Below the pieces are notes generated by a model. It saw only the letters and a program-made list of their open reading frames with translations. It was not told where the DNA came from and made no database searches. DNA of 43,768 nt. It comes from an uncultured Lachnospiraceae bacterium. Lineage in GTDB: Bacteria; Bacillota; Clostridia; Lachnospirales; Lachnospiraceae. The position numbers and the translations under genes were made by a program. Of the stretch, positions 1 to 8,958 are shown piece after piece (position 1 is the stretch's first letter; every line of letters starts with the position of its first letter). Location: contig CAJTRU010000004.1 in the NCBI GenBank assembly GCA_910579085.1, positions 39,269 to 83,036 on the forward strand, written 5' to 3'.

Positions 1-98
1 ATATATGTATATATTTGTAAACAGTTTTTTATAATATAGAAATAAACACTTATGTTTTCTTTTATTCCTAATTAATTACAAATAATTATTATCTGGTA

Positions 99-136
99 TA
101 TCCAGGAAGCCAGCCTGAGCCAGCTTCCCGGCTATA
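99..136 (-). terminator. Hairpin downstream of the double-LamG gene
   Basis: Read on the minus strand, GGAAGCTGGCT pairs with GGCTGGCTTCC, using G-U wobbles that are allowed only in the sense RNA. The same hairpin lies at the same place behind the paralogous gene (3284-3310). No clear U-run follows, so it may be a processing or stability element rather than a full intrinsic terminator. Confidence 0.4.
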
Positions 137-177
137 GAATAATTAAAATCTTTTTACAAATATTGCTAATGTTTTTG

Positions 178-2887
178 TTATTTTACCTTAACTGTTTTTG
201 TAACTGCCTTATATCCTGATTTAGTTACTTTAATTGTTACTTTTGTCCCTTTCTTAAGCTTTGATGAAGCTGTGAAAGTGAACTTTTTGCCATTTACTTT
301 GGCATTTTTAGCTTTCTTACTGCCAATTTTTACTGTTACTTTTGTCCCTTTTACAGATAACTTACCTGTAACTTTCTTTTTGCCAGCTTTTGCTGTAACG
401 CCAGAAACCTTCATTGTCTTTTTGGTTTCATTATCTTTCTTGTCATCGTTGTCTGAAGGGTTTTCAGCAGGATTGTCTGTTCCTGGGTCCTTATCTCCTG
501 GATTTGTGCCTGGGTCTGTTGTTCCTGGTGCTTCTGTGCTGCCTGGCTCTGCTGTTGCTGATGGGTCAGGTGAAGCGGAAGGGTCTGCTGATGGTGCTGG
601 TGTTGCAGATGCAGATGGTGCAGTTACATCAGGAGCTTTCTGGCTTACTATATACTTCCCAACCTGTGCCATTACATGTATATTTACATCAATAGCCTGG
701 TTAGTATCTTTAATTTCCATTGAACAATATTCTTTGTTATCTGTTAAATCATAATATATAATTGAGAAATCATAATTTGTACGTTTAATAGTAATTCTAT
801 ATATATGTCCTGGAATAATAGTACTATTTGTCAGATTAGGGCATGACACTGTACCTGTTCCCTGTTCACCTGTCCATGCATTTGTATCAGAACCTGTTGT
901 AATATATCTATTTCCATCACTTACTAATTCAACATTAAATGCCCCATAACCATTGCTATCACTTGTGGACTCAAATGTTACATATAAATCCATTGTGCCT
1001 TCACCGCTTAATACATAATCCCTGCTTCTTTCATTAGCAGCATCCCACCATGCAACACCTGTAATAGTTTCTGGTTCTAATACTGGAGCCGGCTCTGGTG
1101 TTGCATTCCCATCAGCAGGAGCAGATGTTGGAAGCGGTTCTGGTGTTGGCAATGGTACTGGCGTTGGAAGAACTACTGGGTATGGTGCAAGTGGCTTTGG
1201 TGTAGTTATAACAACATTTTCACCTTTTGTAGATGTAAGTTTGCTTATATCGTCTGCTGCTAATACTGTGTTATAAATGCCTACATTATCCAGTGAACCC
1301 TGGAAATATCCATCTGCTTTCCAATATGACGCTCCAAGATAATTATTTTTTGCAACCTTTATTGCGTCCAGTACTTTGGTATAATCTCCTTCAGCACTTT
1401 GAACAAGCTGTCCATCAATATATGTAGACATTTTATTATTGTTAATTGTAACAGTAATAGTATCCCATCTATTTCTATTGCTTGTCTTATTATACCAATC
1501 CCATGTATATGGAGTAGTTATTCCGCTTCCAAAATAACCTATAAACCAGTCAGCAGTATCTGTAACACTTGCTCTTGAACCACCTACAGAAGAAAATCCC
1601 TGTGAAAGATGATAAAGACCTGTTGCGTCATTACCCTCTCCTCCAAGCGTTCCATCACCAAGCATAAAAATTGGAGTCCAGTCAGATTTATAGCCAGTAA
1701 CTTTTACATCTGCTGTGAGCGTAATACCATTACTAAAATCAAATGTAGAAAGGTCTGAAATTTTAGCATATGTAACATCATCTGACTCTTTTGTTGCAAG
1801 ATTTAATACTCCATCAGCAACATTTGCTTCGCCAGCAAGTTCAATTCCTTCTGTATTTTCAAATGTATACTTAACCACAGGCTGTGTTGTGATTTTTGAA
1901 AAATCTGTGCCTGGTTCTCCAGTGCTTACCGAATTATCTGTATCTTCATCTCCATCCCCTGTGTCACCTGAATCGCCTGGTTCTGGTATCTGGTCTTCTG
2001 GTATCTTGCCTGTATTATATAATTCTGTAACATCCTCAGGTGATAATACCCTGTTATAAATATATACTTCATCCATAAGTCCTTTAAATGAAGCATTCCA
2101 CCAATTAACACCAAGGAATACTGGCATATTATTAAAAGTCCCAGATTCATAATCAGAAATTTCCTGCCATGATAAAACTTCTGCATTATAATATAAAACT
2201 GCTTTTCCACTATCATCGAATGTCAATACAATATGTGTCCATTCGTTTAATGGTAAATCCTTTAAAACGCTGGAAGAATTATTATTTTTATCAAGCCAAT
2301 GCCATTTTGTTTTGTAATTTACAATGCCACCTGATGCAAAATCATTATAATATGTTCCAGTTGTAACATAATTATCTGCATCAACATTTGTAAATAATAT
2401 AGGTTGGAAATTAATTTTTTCTGCTGTATTTACCCATGCACTAACAGTAAAGCTCTTACTTGTATTCACATCAAGCTGAAGACCTTCCCCTCTGGCAAAA
2501 TCTCCACCTTCTACAGTACCTGTATCTCCTGAAAACTGGTATGCCTTTCCAAAGCCGTCATCCTTGCTATTTGCATAAAGAGCACTTCCAGAAGCAGGAC
2601 TATTCCAAGTATCACCTGCACCACCATGCAAAGTTGCCTTGCCGCCTGTTCCTGATGCTTTATTATCAAGTGAATCCTCAAATCCATAATAACCTACAAG
2701 ACCAGTAGTAATATCTGGTGTTTCACCTGCTGTCCTTTTACTAGTTACAGAATCTAAATACCCCCCCGGTCTGGCTGCCAATGCCTAATTCTTCTGCATT
2801 AGCACTAATTTCCATACCAGGCATTGCTGGTGCTGATGTAAGTATCATGCTTACAGTTAAAATCTTTGCTAGAAATTTTTTATTCAT
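178..2887 (-). CDS. Secreted double-LamG glycan-binding protein, frameshifted (phase-OFF) at a poly-G tract
   Basis: Translation should start at the ATG at 2885-2887, which follows an AAGGAGA site and opens a signal peptide (MNKKFLAKILTVSMIL...). After 40 codons it meets a run of 7 G (plus-strand C at 2761-2767). In this phase it reads eight more codons and stops. The remaining 860+ codons are open in another frame; that frame can only begin at a TTG at 2781 with no good ribosome site and no signal peptide. Losing one G or gaining two restores the full protein. The long frame encodes LamG/concanavalin-like domain 1 (about 25-260), LamG 2 (295-515), a Pro/Thr linker, a beta-rich module (575-715), a Pro/Ser/Asp linker and a Lys-rich C-terminal domain (790-867). 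It probably binds polysaccharide at the cell surface; the ligand is unknown. There is no LPXTG. A sequencing error in the homopolymer is the main alternative. Confidence 0.75.
2761..2767 (-). repeat. Poly-G tract (7 G on coding strand), putative phase switch, out of frame
   Basis: Seven consecutive C on the plus strand give seven G in the coding strand, directly after the codons for ...GSQT. The paralogue at 3408-5711 has nine G at exactly the same place and is in frame. Seven G places the downstream gene +1 out of frame with the signal peptide. A homopolymer of this kind is a classical site of slipped-strand mispairing. Confidence 0.75.
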
Positions 2888-2959
2888 AGATACATATCTC
2901 CTTTTCTTTCCCTGGCTACAAGACGCAGTTACCCCTTAAATATGCATAATACCATATAC

Positions 2960-2988
2960 TAATTATCTACATTAATAATTTGTGACAA
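2960..2988 (-). promoter_or_regulatory. Putative sigma-A promoter for the double-LamG gene
   Basis: On the minus strand a -35 TTGTCA (2983-2988) and a -10 TAATTA (2960-2965) are separated by exactly 17 bp, giving a 5' leader of about 65 nt before the ATG at 2887. The -10 is only a moderate match. Confidence 0.45.
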
Positions 2989-3283
2989 CTAAAATACACC
3001 TGTCCTAAAAGACAGATTTTTTATAAAATATTTAGTACATAATCTGCCAGATAATTGTACCTGGCAATAATATAATGCGCTGAATAAAAAAGCAGTTTAA
3101 ATTTAAGCATCTGGTAAATAACATTTTCATCAGCGCCCTATTTAGGGATACAAAATAAAAGAAATATGCAAATTGACTTCAAAAATAGAAACGGAATACA
3201 AAATAAACCGCACTAGAAATTAAGTAATTATAGTTCTTAAATATATGTACATATTTGCATCTGGATAGTATTAACCTTTATAT

Positions 3284-3310
3284 CCAGGAAGCCAGCTAAT
3301 GCCAGCTTCC
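3284..3310 (-). terminator. Hairpin downstream of the tandem beta-module gene
   Basis: The minus-strand RNA can form GGAAGCTGGC / GCTGGCTTCC, ten pairs including two G-U wobbles. The plus strand would have two mismatches instead, so the structure favours the sense transcript. It matches the hairpin at 99-136, so the 3' flanks of the two paralogues were duplicated with the genes. It lacks an obvious U-run. Confidence 0.4.
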
Positions 3311-3407
3311 CAGCTATAGAAAAATTAATGAGAAAACAATATTTATATAAAACTACATATATTTATACTATCTCTAAATCCTTCCACAAATACTTGCTAA
3401 TGTTTTG

Positions 3408-5711
3408 TTATTTTACCTTAACTGTTTTTGTAACTGCCTTATAGCCTGATTTAGTTACTTTAATTGTTACTTTTGTCCCTTTCTTAAGCTTTGATGAAAC
3501 TGTGAAAGTGAACTTTTTGCCACTTACTTTGGCATTTTTAGCTTTCTTGCTGCCAACCTTTACTGTTACTTTTGTTCCTTTTACAGATAACTTACCTGTA
3601 ATTTTCTTTTTGCCAGCTTTTGCTGTAATGTCGGAAACCTTCATTGTCTTTTTGGTTTCTTTATCGTCATTGTCATCATCTGAAGGGTCTTCAGCAGGAT
3701 TGTCTGTTCCTGGGTCTTTATCTCCTGGATTTGTTCCTGGGTCTGTAGTTCCTGGAGTTTCTGTATTACCTGGGTCTGTTGTTTCTGATGGGTCAGGTGA
3801 AGCTTCTGGGTCTGCTGATGGTGCTGGTGTTGCTGACTCAGATGGTGCAACTACATCTGGAGCTTTCTGGCTTACTATGTACTTACCAACCTGTGCCATT
3901 ACATGTACATTTACATCAATACCCTGGTTAGTATCTTTAACTTCCATTGTGCAGTATTCCTTGTTATCTGTTAAATCATAGTATGTAATTGTAAAATCAT
4001 AGTTTGTACGTTTAACAGTAATTTTGTAAACATGCCCTGGAATAATTGTACTTCCTGTATTAACTGCCCCTGAGATTGTGCCTTTGCCTTCTTCTGCTGT
4101 CCATGCATTAATATCTGAACCTGTTGTAATATATTTATTTCCGTCACTTACTAATTCAACATTAAATGCTCCATATCCTGTGCTGTCACTTGTAGAGTCA
4201 AATGTTACATATAAATCCAATGTACCTGCACCTTTTAATACATAATCCCTGCTTCTTCCATTAGTAGCAGCCCACCATTCTGTACCTGTAATTGTTTCTG
4301 GCTCTAATACAGGTGTTGGTTCTGGTGTTGCATTTTCATCAGCAGGTGGAAGTGTTGGAAGTGGTTCTGGTGTTGGAAGAACTACTGGGTATGGTGCAAG
4401 TGGCTTTGGTGTAGTAACATTAACATCTGGCATATCAAAATCAGATGTGCTAACCATATATTTACCAATCTGTGCCATTACATGTATATTAACATCTTCA
4501 CCCATATTAGTTCCTGTTGCTGTTAATTTACAATGTTCTTTGTTATCAGTCATATCAAAATATATAATTGTAAAATCCTGTCCCTGGCGTGTAACAGAAA
4601 CTTTGTACTTATGCCCTGCTGCAATACTAGCCATGCCTTCAGTACCGCCACCTACAACACCTGTTGCATCTTCTGCTGTCCAGATATTAATATCAGAACC
4701 TGTTGTTATATATTTATTTCCATCACTTACAAGCTCAACATTAAATGCACCTCCATCAAGCCCGCCAATATATCCAATAAACAAGTCTAATGTACCATCA
4801 CCTTTTAATGGATAATCTTTACCTCTTTGTAAACCATCCCACCATGCTGTACCTGTAAGAATTTCTCCATCACCTGTTATAGGAGGGTCTGTTGGGTCAT
4901 CTGTTGGCGGTGTTGTTGTGTCATCTGGATTACCTGGGTCACCTGTTGGTGGTGTTGTTTCATCTGTTGGTGGTGTTGTTGTGTCATCTGGGTTTTCTGG
5001 TACAATATTACTATATGTACCTATAGAAATTTCACTTAAAGTACATTTTTCACCACTCAAAGAAATATAAAAAGGGTCTGCTCCAGTGTATGGTAATGAA
5101 GTTAATGTTTTTATTTTTCCTACAGTAAATTCTAAATAAACCTTACCATTACTTTTCACAGCCTGTAATTTACAATCTACGCCAGCCTTATTTTCTGCAA
5201 CCCATGTATCCCAGTTAAAACCATCTTGGAATGAAGCATCCATATGGTAACCAATCTCACTCCAATTTTTTTCTGTTGCAACATTAGGGTTAGGAGCAGA
5301 CTTATAATCACCACACCAGCCAAACACATCTGCACGTATATATGCATATTCATGATAACCAGTGCCTTGTACAACAGGTTCATTGCCAGAATATGCTATA
5401 ACAGAAGGCGTATTCCAATTAGATGTTGCGTCTTCATTTGTATTGTTTTTAAATGTAAGTGCCACACCAGCCTCTGTTACTTCTACACCTTTTGTTTTGT
5501 TTGCAAAAAAATCTCCACATGTAAGTTCACTTTCAATAGCACCATCTGTCGCAGCCCTGCTACTTCCTATTAAATCTAAATACCCCCCCCCGGTCTGGCT
5601 GCCAATGCTTAATTCTTCTGCATCTGCATTAACTTCCATTCCAGGCACTACTGGCGCTGCTGTAAGCACTAAGCTAGCAGCTAAAAATCCTGCCAAAAAC
5701 TTTCTGTTCAT
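3408..5711 (-). CDS. Secreted multimodular glycan-binding protein, poly-G tract in frame (phase-ON)
   Basis: This 767-residue protein starts at an ATG behind GGATGGAGG and opens with a signal peptide (cleavage probably near residues 28-31). The G9 tract encodes Gly41-43, ending the N-terminal stretch that is almost identical to the 178-2887 gene. Modules in order: an ELxCG-type beta-sandwich (about 62-235, also in the next gene, as ELDCTGWW), beta-rich module copy 1 (about 285-430), a TPKPLAPYPVVLPTPEP linker, module copy 2 (about 475-620), a Pro/Ser/Asp linker and the Lys-rich C-terminal domain (690-767). No catalytic motif was recognised, so it is best read as a surface or secreted carbohydrate-binding protein. 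Beside an arabinan locus, a plant cell-wall ligand is plausible, but this is inference. The middle differs from the neighbouring paralogue while both ends match, indicating module shuffling. Confidence 0.8.
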   Translation of the reverse strand: MNRKFLAGFLAASLVLTAAPVVPGMEVNADAEELSIGSQTGGGYLDLIGSSRAATDGAIESELTCGDFFANKTKGVEVTEAGVALTFKNNTNEDATSNWNTPSVIAYSGNEPVVQGTGYHEYAYIRADVFGWCGDYKSAPNPNVATEKNWSEIGYHMDASFQDGFNWDTWVAENKAGVDCKLQAVKSNGKVYLEFTVGKIKTLTSLPYTGADPFYISLSGEKCTLSEISIGTYSNIVPENPDDTTTPPTDETTPPTGDPGNPDDTTTPPTDDPTDPPITGDGEILTGTAWWDGLQRGKDYPLKGDGTLDLFIGYIGGLDGGAFNVELVSDGNKYITTGSDINIWTAEDATGVVGGGTEGMASIAAGHKYKVSVTRQGQDFTIIYFDMTDNKEHCKLTATGTNMGEDVNIHVMAQIGKYMVSTSDFDMPDVNVTTPKPLAPYPVVLPTPEPLPTLPPADENATPEPTPVLEPETITGTEWWAATNGRSRDYVLKGAGTLDLYVTFDSTSDSTGYGAFNVELVSDGNKYITTGSDINAWTAEEGKGTISGAVNTGSTIIPGHVYKITVKRTNYDFTITYYDLTDNKEYCTMEVKDTNQGIDVNVHVMAQVGKYIVSQKAPDVVAPSESATPAPSADPEASPDPSETTDPGNTETPGTTDPGTNPGDKDPGTDNPAEDPSDDDNDDKETKKTMKVSDITAKAGKKKITGKLSVKGTKVTVKVGSKKAKNAKVSGKKFTFTVSSKLKKGTKVTIKVTKSGYKAVTKTVKVK
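5583..5591 (-). repeat. Poly-G tract (9 G on coding strand), putative phase switch, in frame
   Basis: Nine C on the plus strand encode three Gly codons after ...GSQT, about 40 codons into the gene and after the signal peptide. Any change that is not a multiple of three would leave only a short secreted peptide. The flanking sequence (CCGGTCTGGCTGCCAATGC) matches that of the 7-G tract at 2761-2767. Confidence 0.75.
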
Positions 5712-5763
5712 AAACCTCCATCCTTTCTTTGCTTTTCTCCAAAAAATAATAATTAACGGTTTT

Positions 5764-5835
5764 TCTTAAAAACATAGACACTGCTTTATGCCAAAGCAAA
5801 CCTGCCTGTAATATAGCTGTGTCTATGTTGATTCA
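5764..5835 (-). terminator. Terminator after the 507-residue secreted protein gene
   Basis: On the minus strand ACATAGACAC pairs with GTGTCTATGT across a large internal region and is followed by TTTTTAAG. It lies between the stop at 5887 and the start of the next gene at 5711, so that gene may need its own weak promoter or depend on read-through. Confidence 0.5.
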
Positions 5836-5886
5836 ATAATTTAACCGCTGTTTATGATTATAACAGACGTCCGTCTGTTTATAATA

Positions 5887-7410
5887 CTATTTAACTTTTA
5901 CATTTTTAGTTACAGCTTTATATCCACCCTTTGTAACCTTAATTGTTACTTTTGTACCTTTTTTAAGCTTGCTTGTTGTAAATGTAAACTTCTTGCCATT
6001 TACTTTAGCAGCCTTGAAGCCAGCACTGCCAACCTTAACTTTTACTTTAGCACCACTGACAGAAACCTTTCCAGTAACTTTCTTGGTATTTGCTTTTGCA
6101 ACAATGCCAGATACTTTCATAGATTTCTTTTCTGTAACTTCTGGTTCATCAGTATCGTTTGTATCTGTATTATCTGTGTCAGTATTATCATTATCACCAG
6201 TAGCTGGTGTTGTTGGAGCTGGTGTTGATGGTGTTCCAGTAATATCACCTACCCCTGTAAACTCTGCTGTTTTGATATCTGTAAGTTTACATTTTTCACC
6301 TGATAATGAAATATAAACTTTCTTGCCAGCTTCAACAGAGAATGAAGTCTTTGATACAACACTTCCAATAGTAGTTTCTATAATAACTTTACCACCAGAT
6401 ATAACTGCTTGTACTTTACAGTCTGTACCAGCTTTGTTGTCTTGTACCCATGTATCACCAGGTGCATTTGACTCAAAAGCATATCCTAAACCATTCCAGG
6501 CTTCAAGTCCTGCTCCTGTATTAGCATCTGTACCTTTTGTTGTCCATGCATAGCCATCTCCACGTATAACAACATATTCATCGTAACCTGCACCATTTAC
6601 TTTGGCTTCATCGCCTGTATATGCTACTACTACTGGTATGTTCCATACGTCTGCTGCATCAGCATATGTAGTATTCTTAAATGAAACTGCTACACCACTC
6701 TCTGTAACTTCTGTCCCCTCTGTATGTGCTGTCCACCAGCCTGTACAATCAAGTTCTGCTCCTGTTGCTGTATCTGGTGCTGCTGTTGCGTCTGGTGCTG
6801 TTGTTGGCGCTGTTGTTGCATCTGGTGCTGTTGTTGCTGTGCCTGGTGCTTCAGGTGTATCTGCTGGCATTTCAAAATCACTTGTGCCAACCATAAATGT
6901 ACCAACCTGTGCCATTACATGTATACTTACATCATTGCCCATATTAGTATTTTTTGCTGTTAATTTACAATGTTCCTTATTATCTGTCATATCAAAATAT
7001 ACAATTGTAAAATCATTTCCAGAACGTGTTATGGAAACTTTATATTTATGGCCCTTTGTTATAGCAGCCATTGGTTCTGTTGCGCCCTCTACAGTACCCT
7101 CAGCCCCTGCTGTCCATATATTAATGTCTGAACCTGTTGTAATAAACTTAGTTTCATCACTTACAAGTTCAACACTAAACGCACCTTCATCAAGCCCGCC
7201 TGTATACCCAACATACAAATCAAGTGTCCCGTCACCTTTTAAGGTATAGTCTTTACTATTCTGTTTTCCGTCCCACCATTTAGTACCTGTAAGTGTTTCA
7301 GTAGCAGCTGTTTCTTCTGCTGCAGCTATGCCTGTGCCTGCTGGTATTACTGGTGCTACTGTTAATACAAGGCTTGTTGCAAGTAAAGCTGCTAGAAATT
7401 TTTTTCTCAT
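5887..7410 (-). CDS. Secreted glycan-binding protein with shared beta-module and Lys-rich tail
   Basis: The protein is 507 residues and begins with a Sec signal (MRKKFLAALLATSLVL..., cleavage near 30) behind GGAGGAG. Modules: one copy of the beta-rich module (about 39-178, with WWDG, GDGTLDLYVGY, GAFSVELVSD, ITTGSD and HVMAQVG signatures), an Ala/Thr/Pro linker, an ELDCTGWW-type beta-sandwich module (218-385) resembling modules attached to secreted glycanases of related gut clostridia (recalled, not searched), an Asp/Asn/Thr linker and the Lys-rich C-terminal domain (430-507). There is no poly-G tract, unlike its two neighbours. No catalytic domain was recognised. It probably binds polysaccharide or the cell wall. 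A promoter sits just upstream and a terminator follows, so it appears to be a single transcription unit. Confidence 0.8.
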   Translation of the reverse strand: MRKKFLAALLATSLVLTVAPVIPAGTGIAAAEETAATETLTGTKWWDGKQNSKDYTLKGDGTLDLYVGYTGGLDEGAFSVELVSDETKFITTGSDINIWTAGAEGTVEGATEPMAAITKGHKYKVSITRSGNDFTIVYFDMTDNKEHCKLTAKNTNMGNDVSIHVMAQVGTFMVGTSDFEMPADTPEAPGTATTAPDATTAPTTAPDATAAPDTATGAELDCTGWWTAHTEGTEVTESGVAVSFKNTTYADAADVWNIPVVVAYTGDEAKVNGAGYDEYVVIRGDGYAWTTKGTDANTGAGLEAWNGLGYAFESNAPGDTWVQDNKAGTDCKVQAVISGGKVIIETTIGSVVSKTSFSVEAGKKVYISLSGEKCKLTDIKTAEFTGVGDITGTPSTPAPTTPATGDNDNTDTDNTDTNDTDEPEVTEKKSMKVSGIVAKANTKKVTGKVSVSGAKVKVKVGSAGFKAAKVNGKKFTFTTSKLKKGTKVTIKVTKGGYKAVTKNVKVK

Positions 7411-7467
7411 ATTTGTTATCTCCTCCTTTAAATATTAAACATTTTGTAAATTACTTTAGCTTTTATT

Positions 7468-7496
7468 AGATTACCATGCAATTCCATAAAAGTCAA
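7468..7496 (-). promoter_or_regulatory. Sigma-A promoter for the 507-residue secreted protein
   Basis: The minus strand shows TTGACT (7491-7496), a 17-bp spacer and TAATCT (7468-7473) with an upstream TG, i.e. an extended -10. The leader is about 50 nt. Confidence 0.6.
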
Positions 7497-7771
7497 CAGA
7501 ATAATTGGTTTTTACCCGGATTATTTTAACAAATTGCACAACTTTTTTTACATTAATTATTATATCTGCCAGAAATAAAAAACCTGAAAACTTCTATATT
7601 CTAAGGCTTTAACACATCTGCCAGCCATATGGCTGTACAATTCCAGTCATAAATTTCCATTTGTTACTTATGTATATATTTCTATATCCTCCAGCTAAAT
7701 TTTATATTAAATATTTATAAAATAATTCTGGTTTAGTTGAACAATATTTATTTTATGTTCTTTCCTGGAAC

Positions 7772-7806
7772 AAAAAACAAGCTGTATAGCATCAGCTATA
7801 CAGCTT
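7772..7806 (-). terminator. Strong intrinsic terminator of the single-LamG gene
   Basis: A perfect 12-bp stem (AAGCTGTATAGC / GCTATACAGCTT) with a four-base loop is followed on the minus strand by a T-run. It lies about 70 bp past the stop codon at 7879. Confidence 0.85.
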
Positions 7807-7878
7807 ATTTATATGTATTACTGTAAAAATCCCAGTTTCAACATCTGATATGCTTAAATTACATAACTTAAATCATTC

Positions 7879-8751
7879 TCATGATTTGTAAACAGCCTTA
7901 ACCTGCTTTTCATTAAGAGCTTTATTCCAGATTTTAACATCATCAAAATAGCCCTTGAATGGGATATCCCATGCATTGATACCTAAGAAGAACCTGTTGC
8001 TGTTTGTCATTGTACCATTAGCGATTGTACCATTGCCATAGAGCTTACCATTGATGTATGTCCATCCATGATATCCCTTAACATATCCGTCTTTGCCTTT
8101 CTCGCCATATTCGCAGGTATCTTTTGCATCAACTACTAATGTTACATGTACCCATTTTCCTTTGCCAATAGCTTCATTCTTTGCCCAGTTGCCATCTTTA
8201 TCCTGGTAGCAGTACCAAGGGAATTCCTCATTCTTTCCACCTGACAAAGCATGTGACCAGATAAGCGGGTCACCAGCATTATCAATATCTGTCCTGTGTG
8301 TAATAGAAATCCACTTTGTATTCTTAGGGTCTGTAATTGAATTTCCTGTAAAGAATACTGCCATAAAATCACTTATTGCGCTTTCTGCTTTTACCCAGAA
8401 TGAAATTGTCCATGAGCCGCTTCCAAGCTTAACGTTCTTAAGTTCTGCACCATAAGAAGATGAACGGTCTAAGTAAAGAGCTTTGCCCTTTTTACCTTTA
8501 ACATATTTAAGCTTAACTTTCTTAGCATTTGCTGCTTCTGGCATTGTACCTGTTTCTGTATTGCCAGTTGTATAACCTGTAGTATCTCCTTTACGTGCAA
8601 CTGCTACAACGTTCTTGTTAGCTTTGTCCATATTGAAATAATACTTTGGCTTTGGAGCTGCTGCTGCATCTGCAGTTGCTGTGTTTGCATATGAAGCACC
8701 ACCAACAATAATTGCGGCTGCTAAAACACCGCTTAAAAACTTCTTAAACAT
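7879..8751 (-). CDS. Secreted single-LamG (concanavalin-like) protein
   Basis: A 290-residue protein with a signal peptide (MFKKFLSGVLAAAIIVGGASYA..., cleavage near 28-30) followed by a single LamG/Laminin_G_3-type jelly roll (about 35-290). Diagnostic features are the SWTISFWVKAE strand, WVHVTLVVD, the TYINGKLYG strand, FFLGINAW and the terminal GYFDDVKIWNKALNEKQVKAVY segment. LamG domains of this type in gut Firmicutes usually bind glycans and are often fused to GH43 enzymes; here the domain stands alone. It has no Lys-rich tail, lipobox or LPXTG, so it is probably released or held by binding alone. It has its own promoter and terminator and ends a run of four secreted binding proteins beside the GH43 genes. 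Confidence 0.8.
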   Translation of the reverse strand: MFKKFLSGVLAAAIIVGGASYANTATADAAAAPKPKYYFNMDKANKNVVAVARKGDTTGYTTGNTETGTMPEAANAKKVKLKYVKGKKGKALYLDRSSSYGAELKNVKLGSGSWTISFWVKAESAISDFMAVFFTGNSITDPKNTKWISITHRTDIDNAGDPLIWSHALSGGKNEEFPWYCYQDKDGNWAKNEAIGKGKWVHVTLVVDAKDTCEYGEKGKDGYVKGYHGWTYINGKLYGNGTIANGTMTNSNRFFLGINAWDIPFKGYFDDVKIWNKALNEKQVKAVYKS

Positions 8752-8794
8752 AATTTAACTCCTCCTTTATGAAACGTTCATTGATTTCTAAAAT

Positions 8795-8823
8795 ATTTTA
8801 ACATTTGCTGCAATGTTTGTCAA
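8795..8823 (-). promoter_or_regulatory. Sigma-A promoter for the single-LamG gene
   Basis: A consensus -35 TTGACA (8818-8823), 17-bp spacer and -10 TAAAAT (8795-8800) lie on the minus strand about 45 nt before the start codon, which follows a full AAAGGAGG. Confidence 0.7.
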
Positions 8824-8958
8824 TACTTTATGTGAAAAATATGTATAAATTGTGTTTTTCCTGCAAAGAATATAGTAAAAACCACCAAAATTAACAGAAC
8901 CCTTATATAAGGATTAAAATTATTTCAGCTTAATATTTATACTACCTGCTATATATGT

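Larger units (their letters stand above)
2888..3407. other. Intergenic region between the two poly-G genes
   Basis: This 520-bp AT-rich gap holds the putative promoter of the upstream-reading LamG gene (2960-2988) and the hairpin behind the next gene (3284-3310). No open frame with a ribosome site was seen. The remainder shows nothing recognisable. Confidence 0.5.
7411..7878. other. Intergenic region with promoter and terminator
   Basis: This 468-bp gap holds the promoter at 7468-7496 and the terminator at 7772-7806. The AT-rich stretch between them (about 7500-7770) contains no supported gene or repeat. Confidence 0.5.

Noticed and set aside
2779..2781. TTG at 2781 as the real start of the double-LamG protein
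   Set aside because: It would give a protein without a signal peptide or ribosome site, while a perfect signal peptide with AAGGAGA lies just upstream in another frame.
3006..3030. Small hairpin with T-run on the plus strand (CTGTC/GACAG)
   Set aside because: No plus-strand gene ends upstream of it; probably chance in AT-rich sequence.
6724..6963. Cys-rich open frame opposite the 507-residue secreted protein
   Set aside because: Shadow of the Ala/Thr/Pro linker of the real gene on the opposite strand.
8769..8781. TGAACGTTTCA in the LamG leader as a CcpA (cre) site
   Set aside because: The spacing is too short for the 14-bp cre consensus.
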